A stretch of 26,508 nt of DNA, from contig CAMLOU010000045.1 in assembly GCA_946481735.1 (NCBI GenBank), positions 1 through 26,508 on the forward strand, written 5' to 3'. Made by a program: the position numbers and the translations under genes. How positions within the stretch are numbered: position 1 is the stretch's first letter; each line of letters starts with the position of its first letter. The stretch comes from an uncultured Cellvibrio sp. (GTDB lineage: Bacteria; Pseudomonadota; Gammaproteobacteria; Pseudomonadales; Cellvibrionaceae). The notes beneath the pieces are model-generated. The model searched no databases, was not told the origin of the DNA, and saw nothing but the letters and a program-made list of their open reading frames with translations. Positions 9,188-16,105 of this stretch are shown one piece after another.

Positions 9188-9232
9188 TGCAGTGGGCATT
9201 AAATAATAAATTTTAAACAAGGAGATCTGACA

Positions 9233-10720
9233 ATGACCATTAAACATTTGTCAGCATATTTAGTAGCTGTATTTCTATCGTCGTTCGTGTTTCAATCTGT
9301 ATTCGCTCTTCAATTATCGGGAACTACCGATATCCATGACCCATCCACAATCGTACGCGACGGTGATCGTTTCTGGACCTTCGGTACTGGCGGGGGTGCA
9401 AGCGTTTTTCCCATCAACGCGCTTTACTCCTACGATTTAATTAACTGGCAGCGCGGTCCCTCACCGATTCCACGCAATACCTATCCGAACTGGATCAACA
9501 GCAAAGTACCGGGCTTTGATGGTAATTTTTGGGCGCCGGATCTGATTCAAATGAACGGTCGATTTTATTTGTATTATTCTGCCTTCAGTGCAACGTCAGG
9601 CATGCGTTCCGCGATTGGCGTGATGGTGACGGATTCGCTCAACAATCCGAACTGGCGCGATCTCGGCATGATTGTTTCCACCGTAGATGAACCTCGCTCC
9701 TCCGCAAACGAACCGGTCAATGCCATTGACGCAGGGGTTTTTCGTGATGCAAATAATAATGTGTGGATGGTTTATGGTTCACACTACGCCGGCCTTTACA
9801 TGATTCAAATTAATCCCGCCACCGGCCTGCGCATGAATAACAATCGCTACGGCGTTGTGGGCAACAACGGTCGGTGGAATGAATTTGAAGCGGCGCAAGT
9901 GCAGTACATCAATGGTTACTACTACATGTTCGTCAACCTCGGCGAGTGTTGCGCAGGTAACCAAAGCACCTATTATATTGTCGTGGGCCGCTCCACCAGC
10001 CCTACCGGGCCTTACCTGGATAAGAACGGCCGCAGTTTGTGGGATTACGGTGGCAGCGACGTGTTATCTACCAGTGGAAACTACATTGGCCCAGGACATT
10101 TTGGTTATTTGAACAATAACGGCCAACACCTCGCTTCCATTCACTACTACGACGGCACAACGGCTACTGGCTGGCCAGGTCGTCTGGATTTACTGCAAAT
10201 TAATATGTCCAACGGTTGGCCGACGTTCACACGCAGTTTCACACTGAACCCGATTGGCCAACCCAATAACAACACCGCACCCATCGCGAACGGTACCTAT
10301 CGCATCACACCGGTTCACAGTAACAAAGCACTGGACGTTGGCAATTGCGCTTCCAGCGATGGCAGTAACGTGCAACAGTGGTCATGGCTAAATAACGATT
10401 GTCAAAAATGGCAGGTCACCAACGTTGATAATGGTTACTACCGCATCTCTCCCGTCGTCGCGCCAACCAAAGCACTTGATGTGGATGGCCTCTCTACCGA
10501 CGACGGCGCCAACATTATGCTGTGGGAATACTGGGGTGGCGAAGGTCAGCAGTTCCGTTTCCAAAGCTCAGGTAGCGGAAGATGGCGCATCATCGCGCGG
10601 CATAGCAACAAATGCCTTGATGTGTCGGGCGTGTCGCAAAACGACGGGGCTAACTTGCTTCAATGGACTTGTATCAGCGGCGGGTTAAATCAGCAGTTTC
10701 AAATGACGCGCGTTCAGTAA
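9233..10720 (+). CDS. Secreted GH43 arabinanase with C-terminal ricin-B (CBM13) domain
   Basis: A 495-residue two-domain enzyme. The signal peptide ends at VFA (23-25). The GH43 propeller spans about 30-345, with Asp36 in IHDPS (base), Asp166 in NAIDAG (modulator) and probably Glu219 in EFEAAQ (acid); the GECCAG segment resembles the CC pair of Arb43A. The CBM13 beta-trefoil covers about 352-493 and shows ricin-type repeats: HSNKALDVGN, PTKALDVDG and HSNKCLDVSG, each followed by a QxW/QxF motif (QKW, QQF, QQF). CBM13 domains bind sugars such as galactose, arabinose or xylan chains, so it may hold the enzyme on arabinogalactan-bearing pectin. The ribosome site AAGGAG is well placed. It has its own promoter after the receptor terminator. 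It should cut alpha-1,5-arabinan; endo or exo mode is unclear. Confidence 0.93.
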   Translation: MTIKHLSAYLVAVFLSSFVFQSVFALQLSGTTDIHDPSTIVRDGDRFWTFGTGGGASVFPINALYSYDLINWQRGPSPIPRNTYPNWINSKVPGFDGNFWAPDLIQMNGRFYLYYSAFSATSGMRSAIGVMVTDSLNNPNWRDLGMIVSTVDEPRSSANEPVNAIDAGVFRDANNNVWMVYGSHYAGLYMIQINPATGLRMNNNRYGVVGNNGRWNEFEAAQVQYINGYYYMFVNLGECCAGNQSTYYIVVGRSTSPTGPYLDKNGRSLWDYGGSDVLSTSGNYIGPGHFGYLNNNGQHLASIHYYDGTTATGWPGRLDLLQINMSNGWPTFTRSFTLNPIGQPNNNTAPIANGTYRITPVHSNKALDVGNCASSDGSNVQQWSWLNNDCQKWQVTNVDNGYYRISPVVAPTKALDVDGLSTDDGANIMLWEYWGGEGQQFRFQSSGSGRWRIIARHSNKCLDVSGVSQNDGANLLQWTCISGGLNQQFQMTRVQ

Positions 10721-10729
10721 AGGAAACCC

Positions 10730-10762
10730 GTGCATCGCCTGCACTATTTGCAGGCGATGCAC
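10730..10762 (+). terminator. Long perfect hairpin after GH43-CBM13 gene
   Basis: A 14-base-pair perfect stem, GTGCATCGCCTGCA / TGCAGGCGATGCAC, with a five-base loop, begins ten bases after the stop. No T-run follows on either strand, so it is either a transcript-end stabiliser, a Rho-assisted stop or a protein site. It lies between convergent genes. Confidence 0.55.
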
Positions 10763-10837
10763 ACTCCAAAACCTCGCAGTACCTCCCGAATGACGGACCA
10801 GGTTTTTCCAGACCCGCTTCGTACAACGATGTACCGT

Positions 10838-12184
10838 TTATGGGTTCACTTTGTCTATCGCTTGATACACCTTCCGCAAAAATTCCGGATAAAGTGCATC
10901 GCGTTTATACATATTCAGATAAAATAAAACGATCAAATCATTCTCCGGGTCAATGATGTATTCGGTCCCGAATAAGCCGCCCCAGGCATACGCTGAATTG
11001 GACACTTCAGGTATCGGCTTTTTCTTCTCGTTGTATAACTCAAACCCAAGCCCGAACTCAAAGCCTTCACCGCCGGTATTTTTTTCCGGCAATCGGTTGA
11101 TGGTCGTCATTAATTCAACCGTTTCCGGTTTCAGAATTAGTTTGCCGTTAAACGAGCCTTTATTGAGCATCATCTGACAAAATTTTGCGTAGTCGGCGAT
11201 GGGGCCGTTCAAACCTATCGCGCCCTCCGCATACGTTTGTTGGGAGCTCACCGCGCCCTGGCTGTACATATTGGATGCAGCGACTAATTTACCGTCTTCC
11301 GTCGTGTAGGCTTTTACAAAACGGCCCAGCGCATCCGGTGCGTAATACCAGTCGGTATCCTTCATTCCCAGCGGAAAAAGCACATTGTCTTTTACGTACT
11401 GTCGTAGCAGTTGCCCGGAAATTCGTTCAATGAGATAGCCGAGCATATTGGTGCTGACGTGATAATTCCACTCACTACCCGGATCAAAACCCAGCGGGTA
11501 TTTCACCAGTGCCAGCATCTCTTCTTCCAGATATTTCGCATCAAGATCACCGCCACCGGTATGCTGGCCATGCGGGATAACATCCGGTATGGGCCCACCA
11601 AAAAAGCCAGAGGGGCGATCATCGCGTTTCAATTCAGCGCGGCGAATATCTCCCGCTAATCCGGCACCAAGACCGGATGAATGTGACATCAGATGGGCAA
11701 ACGTCATCGGCGTCGTCACCGGACGTGTTTCATAGCTTCCGTCATCATTAATCCTGGTGACGACCTCATCCGGAATTTCCGGAAAATATTTCGCCACTGG
11801 ATCATCAATCGCCACCAGGCCTTTATCCACAAGCGTCATAAACGCCACCGTTACTATCGCCTTGGTTTGGGAAAAAAGCACATAGTAATCATCAACAGAA
11901 GCGGGGATTTTATTGTCAATGTCTTTCCAACCGAAGGCATTGTAATACACCACCTTGCCGTCCTTCGCCGCGAAGGCAGCAATGCTGCTGGCTTTTTTAT
12001 CGTCGACAAAGGATCGCAGTAGAGCGTCTATGTCCGCGATGGCCTGCGGTGTTGTGCCGATTTCCTGGGGAGTGGCGTGGTAGTCAAATTGTTGCGGGGG
12101 TTTGAGATTGCTCTGGGTGAAGCCGCAACCTGAGGAACAGACAGTCATCAACATGACATACCAGAAGTTAAGATTTTTTAGCAT
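10838..12184 (-). CDS. Serine hydrolase of the beta-lactamase / family VIII esterase type
   Basis: A 448-residue protein of the class C beta-lactamase fold. The nucleophile motif SQTK gives Ser105 and Lys108; Tyr241 in WNYHVSTN is the second catalytic motif; the third, usually KTG in true lactamases, is WGG here (401-403), as in family VIII carboxylesterases. The N-terminus carries a signal sequence; SSGC (Cys20) is an imperfect lipobox, so it is either a lipoprotein or a periplasmic protein. The ribosome site GGAG lies about eight bases before the ATG. It is divergent from the large lipoprotein GH43 and surrounded by arabinan genes, so an ester-removing role on decorated arabinan (acetyl or feruloyl) is a reasonable guess. 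A peptidase or lactone hydrolase role cannot be excluded. Fold confident, substrate unknown. Confidence 0.85.
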   Translation of the reverse strand: MLKNLNFWYVMLMTVCSSGCGFTQSNLKPPQQFDYHATPQEIGTTPQAIADIDALLRSFVDDKKASSIAAFAAKDGKVVYYNAFGWKDIDNKIPASVDDYYVLFSQTKAIVTVAFMTLVDKGLVAIDDPVAKYFPEIPDEVVTRINDDGSYETRPVTTPMTFAHLMSHSSGLGAGLAGDIRRAELKRDDRPSGFFGGPIPDVIPHGQHTGGGDLDAKYLEEEMLALVKYPLGFDPGSEWNYHVSTNMLGYLIERISGQLLRQYVKDNVLFPLGMKDTDWYYAPDALGRFVKAYTTEDGKLVAASNMYSQGAVSSQQTYAEGAIGLNGPIADYAKFCQMMLNKGSFNGKLILKPETVELMTTINRLPEKNTGGEGFEFGLGFELYNEKKKPIPEVSNSAYAWGGLFGTEYIIDPENDLIVLFYLNMYKRDALYPEFLRKVYQAIDKVNP

Positions 12185-12564
12185 TATTCGTCTCCATTAA
12201 CAGTTTCATATCCGGACTGTGGAACCTCTGGTCATTTCCCCCAGCTTGCTCACTTCGTCTCATAACGCACGTTCTTTAGCTTTCCCTTTCTGCAGATCTC
12301 CTCCAAACCCCTCTATATTATCTTATTAATCTATTGCCAACCCCCGGCAAAAGACGGTTTTCAAGCTTTACTGACATCAAATTGTGTGACAATATGCACA
12401 GTTAGTATTATTGTATGACATATAACGATTTTAATAACTGTCAGCAAGTTTGCAGTACCTGGAGACATAATCCGACAGTAGGCCATCGGCCCGCTCCCGA
12501 TTATGCCCAATCCACTATAAGTTAAAACAACATAAGTAATAACAACATAAGAGGTTACACCCAC
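12185..12564. promoter_or_regulatory. 380-base divergent intergenic region, serine hydrolase / GH43 lipoprotein
   Basis: There is no believable gene here. At 12406-12416 the minus strand reads ATACAATAATA, an 11-base match to the AT-rich motif at 2217-2227. A 15-base tandem duplication lies just before the GH43 start: AACAACATAAG at 12526-12536 and again at 12541-12551; the second copy runs into the presumed ribosome site AGAGG. A pyrimidine-rich stretch fills 12240-12310. Confidence 0.45.
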
Positions 12565-15500
12565 ATGAGATTAACGAACTTAGCGCTTGTTATGAGCGGC
12601 TTACTGCTTTTGGGCGGCTGTGGTGGTGGCGGCGAGTCCACCAAACCTACTGTTCCTGCATCGGAAGAGCCCACTTACTCCAAACCCACTGTTTCAAGCT
12701 CCGTGCCCCTTAATAGTGAGGGCTCGGTCGACTGGCAAGATATCGGTGTGCATGATCCATCAATAGTTAAAGCCGGCGATACTTACTATATTTTCGGTTC
12801 GCACCTGGCTGCTGCACAGTCAGACGATTTGATTAACTGGGAATACATCTCCGTCCTTTCAAGCAATGAGGCGGTCGATGAAAGTCCACTATTTAATACT
12901 TACACAACGGAATTCGCTGAAGGTATTGAATGGACTGATGGTTATACCGGCAACTGGGCTGCTGATGTCATTCAGGCTCCCAACGGTAAATACTGGTTTT
13001 ACTACAACCACTGCGCACAGACAGAAGCCGATGGTGGTTGCTGGAACCGTTCGTATCTCGGTTTAGCTGAAGCCGACTCCATTGAGGGGCCTTATGTTGA
13101 CAAAGGCATCTTCCTGCGTAGTGGCTATCGTGAAGCTACAGAATTTACCTCCTATCCGTTAGATAACGGGCAGACCACCTGGAACGGTGCTGTTGATCCT
13201 AATGTGATTGACCCTGCGGCTTTCTACGATAAGGACGGTAATTTGTGGATGGTCTACGGCTCTTATTCCGGTGGCATTTTTGTACTGGCAATGGATGAGG
13301 CCACCGGTATGCCCGAAGAAGGCCAAGGTTATGGCGAGAAACTCCTGGGCGGAGACTTCCGTGCAATCGAAGGTGCCTTTGTTATTTATAGTCCCGTTGC
13401 TGACTACTACTACCTGTTCTATTCCGTAGCCGGTTTTGCAGCAAACGATGGTTACAATATTCGCATTGCTCGCTCTAAAACACCTGACGGTCCTTACTAC
13501 GATCCAGCCGGCAATGAGATTACAGATCTACCCGGCCTGGAAGTGGGCGGAAAACTCATGGGTGGCTTTGAATTTACCACCGCATTGGGTGAAGAAAGCG
13601 AATCCTGGGGTTATCAATCCCCCGGCCATAACTCCGCTTATTATGACGCAGCAACTGGTCGTCACATTCTTGTAACACATACACGCTTCCCCGCGTCATC
13701 CACAGACTACCCCAACAATATCGAAGCGCACGCGGTGCGCACCCATGAAATGTTCGTTAACAAAGCGGGTTGGTTAGTGGCTTCACCACAGCGCTATGTG
13801 CCGCTTGAAGGGCAGAATGTTGTCGACGTGAACGAAATTCCCGGTTTTTACAAATTTGTTAATCACGGTAATGCGGTAAATACTTCAGCCATCAAATCCA
13901 CTTATCTCGCATTGAATGCCGATCGCAGCGTAACCGGCAACGAAAGCGGCAACTGGGCCGCGCAAAGTGGTGATGCGATCAAGTTGGAATTGACATCTGG
14001 CACTTACTACGGTGTTGTTAAATGGCAATGGGACGATAACCTGCAAGAGCTTGTGCCGGTGTTCTCTGCTATGTCTGCCAGCGGCGAAACAGTATGGGGG
14101 AGCCGTGTAGATCCAATTACTGCAACCAGCGATACGCTGGCTACTGTTTCGAGTGCCTTGGATATTAAAACGGAATTAACTATTGCGGACGAAGGTTACT
14201 CATTGCCTACCGTTGGAAAAAATGGCGCAGTCATTACATGGGAAAGCAGCGATGAATACTACATCGGCAACGACGGTAGTGTATTTATTCCGACACCAGA
14301 TCGCGGCAACAAAACCGTTACACTGACGGCCAACATTGAGCTGAATGGTCAGAACACGAGCAAAGACTTTACAGTTAACCTCATAGCGCGTCCTGCGTTC
14401 AAAAATGCGATCGCACATTACCGCTTCGAAAATGTACTGACGGATAGCTTGGGTAATAGCGCTGAAGCAAACACTACCGACAACAACTTGTTTAACGTGG
14501 GTGCTACAGCACCTTCCTACACAACAGGGTACGAAGGGCAAGGTTACAGTTTTGCTGGCAATAATGGTGTTAGATTACCTGATGGGCTTATTAACTCTGA
14601 TGGCTTCACCGTTTCTTTCTGGATGCGATCACAAGAACAACGAATCTTCTCACCGGCTTTCTTTGCGGCAACGCCATTGCCTGATCAGTGGATGAGCTAC
14701 ATTCCTGGCAATGCTCACTTTACCACCACATCATTGCTGTGGAGCCTCATGGCTGAAGCTGATACTCCACCAGAAGATGATTGGAACCAAATTGTTCACA
14801 CCGCAACAGCCCCCATCAATACATGGCAACACGTCGCCATTACCTACTCGGGTACGACAATGACTCTATACATTGACGGCGCCTTAGCAGGTTCTATGCC
14901 CCGCCCACCCGTATTCGATGAAAACTCCATCACAGCGTTGGGGGTAAACGTTGGTTGGGATACTCCCTTCCTGGGCCAGATCGATGAGTTCATCGTTTAT
15001 GACTACGCTTTAAGCAGTCTCGATATTAATGGTGCAGCAATAAATAATCTGACCGACCCATCTCAGTTCGCCGGTTTTGTTAAAGACGCGCTGGAGTTAG
15101 GTGACCTGTCTGCGATTCGCGGTGATTTTGAATTACCTCGCGTGGGACCTTTTGTTTCTGGAATCAGCTGGACATCAAGCAACGAAGATTTCCTGAAGCC
15201 TGTGAACGGCACCGCCGTGGTTACCCAACCCACTGCACTACAGGGCGATCAGGAAGTGACGTTAACGGCAACCATTAATTATCAAGGGTTCACCGAAACG
15301 AAAACTTTCGTAGTCACAGTGGTATCGCTCGCGCCAGCTGAATACAGTTTCGAGAATGATTTGCTCGAACTCAAGGGACTCTATGGAGCAGGCGAAATCA
15401 CTGGCCCGTTCATCAATACTCCTGAAGGCAGCGTGAATTACGTTGAAGGTGTGAAAGGTTCAGCACTTGGTCTGGATGGCACATCAGGTGTAAGACTGCC

Positions 15501-15981
15501 GGACAACTTGATCAGCAGTAATAACTACTCGGTTTCCTTGTGGTTAAAACCCGAAGCCTTTACCAACTACACCACCGCATTTTTTGGCGGCGCATCGAAC
15601 TCCTCCTGGCTAAGCGTTGTGCCTTCAATGAATGGCACTAACAGAACACGTGTATGGGCTACGCAAGGGACCTTCTTCGACAATGGTGAGCTTGGTTATC
15701 GCATTCCTGAGGGTGAATGGACCCACTTTGCATTGACAGTCGACGGCGACAATGGAGACACGCTGAAGATCTACATCAATGGTCAACTCGAACTTGAAAC
15801 CAGCGGATTCCCGCGCGTATTTACGGTGCCAGGCGAATCTAATGAGTTTGCACTGGGTGTTAATTATTGGGATACACCCTACAACGGTGCCATTGACGAA
15901 CTGAAGATTTTCAGCGGTGCGATTACCGCTGAAGCAATCAATGCACTCTATCAAGAAGGGGCGGCTTCTGTTGCACCTTGA
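12565..15981 (+). CDS. Multidomain lipoprotein GH43 endo-arabinanase with two Ig-like/LamG pairs
   Basis: A 1138-residue lipoprotein: lipobox LGGC (Cys19), then a glycine run and a Thr/Pro/Ser linker to about residue 50. The GH43 propeller spans about 58-420 with Asp64 in GVHDPS, Asp216 in NVIDPA and Glu269 in AIEGAF. It is closest to endo-arabinanases of the Bacillus Arb43B kind, and a small beta domain at about 430-515 fits their C-terminal domain. Then come an Ig-like module (about 525-610, ITWESSDEYY), a LamG/concanavalin-type module (about 615-830, FRLP-type GVRLPDGLI start, LYIDGAL), a second Ig-like module (about 835-925, ISWTSSNEDF) and a second LamG (about 930-1130, GVRLPDNLI, IYINGQL). 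The duplicated pairs probably bind or space the enzyme from the outer membrane. The ribosome site is modest (GAGG, ten bases). Catalytic call firm; binding role inferred. Confidence 0.92.
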   Translation: MRLTNLALVMSGLLLLGGCGGGGESTKPTVPASEEPTYSKPTVSSSVPLNSEGSVDWQDIGVHDPSIVKAGDTYYIFGSHLAAAQSDDLINWEYISVLSSNEAVDESPLFNTYTTEFAEGIEWTDGYTGNWAADVIQAPNGKYWFYYNHCAQTEADGGCWNRSYLGLAEADSIEGPYVDKGIFLRSGYREATEFTSYPLDNGQTTWNGAVDPNVIDPAAFYDKDGNLWMVYGSYSGGIFVLAMDEATGMPEEGQGYGEKLLGGDFRAIEGAFVIYSPVADYYYLFYSVAGFAANDGYNIRIARSKTPDGPYYDPAGNEITDLPGLEVGGKLMGGFEFTTALGEESESWGYQSPGHNSAYYDAATGRHILVTHTRFPASSTDYPNNIEAHAVRTHEMFVNKAGWLVASPQRYVPLEGQNVVDVNEIPGFYKFVNHGNAVNTSAIKSTYLALNADRSVTGNESGNWAAQSGDAIKLELTSGTYYGVVKWQWDDNLQELVPVFSAMSASGETVWGSRVDPITATSDTLATVSSALDIKTELTIADEGYSLPTVGKNGAVITWESSDEYYIGNDGSVFIPTPDRGNKTVTLTANIELNGQNTSKDFTVNLIARPAFKNAIAHYRFENVLTDSLGNSAEANTTDNNLFNVGATAPSYTTGYEGQGYSFAGNNGVRLPDGLINSDGFTVSFWMRSQEQRIFSPAFFAATPLPDQWMSYIPGNAHFTTTSLLWSLMAEADTPPEDDWNQIVHTATAPINTWQHVAITYSGTTMTLYIDGALAGSMPRPPVFDENSITALGVNVGWDTPFLGQIDEFIVYDYALSSLDINGAAINNLTDPSQFAGFVKDALELGDLSAIRGDFELPRVGPFVSGISWTSSNEDFLKPVNGTAVVTQPTALQGDQEVTLTATINYQGFTETKTFVVTVVSLAPAEYSFENDLLELKGLYGAGEITGPFINTPEGSVNYVEGVKGSALGLDGTSGVRLPDNLISSNNYSVSLWLKPEAFTNYTTAFFGGASNSSWLSVVPSMNGTNRTRVWATQGTFFDNGELGYRIPEGEWTHFALTVDGDNGDTLKIYINGQLELETSGFPRVFTVPGESNEFALGVNYWDTPYNGAIDELKIFSGAITAEAINALYQEGAASVAP

Positions 15982-15988
15982 ATGAGGT

Positions 15989-16007
15989 GAGGGAGCAATG
16001 CTCCCTC
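15989..16007 (+). terminator. Short GC-rich hairpin after the GH43 lipoprotein gene
   Basis: GAGGGAGC / GCTCCCTC with a three-base loop, seven bases after the stop. Only a poor T stretch follows, so termination may be partial and allow read-through into TonB receptor 2. Confidence 0.5.
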
Positions 16008-16030
16008 CTTCCGTGCAATTATAAGAAGCA

Positions 16031-16072
16031 TGATTACCTCGCACTCTCACAAATGTAAGGCGCGAGCAATCA
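16031..16072 (+). promoter_or_regulatory. Imperfect stem-loop in leader of TonB receptor 2
   Basis: TGATT..CTCGC at 16031-16042 can pair with GCGAG.AATCA at 16062-16072 across a loop of about 19 bases, 33 bases before the receptor ATG. It could influence translation or be part of the promoter; nothing more can be said. Confidence 0.25.
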
Positions 16073-16105
16073 ACCGAATATTAATAAAAGTTCCGGAGTC
16101 ACATC

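Noticed and set aside
9016..9232. Riboswitch or small RNA in the gap after TonB receptor 1
   Set aside because: Apart from the terminator and one inverted repeat there is no conserved aptamer pattern that I recognise.
10663..10956. 97-codon plus-strand frame after the GH43-CBM13 gene
   Set aside because: It starts inside the CBM13 coding region in another frame, reads through the 14-bp hairpin and into the antisense of the serine hydrolase.
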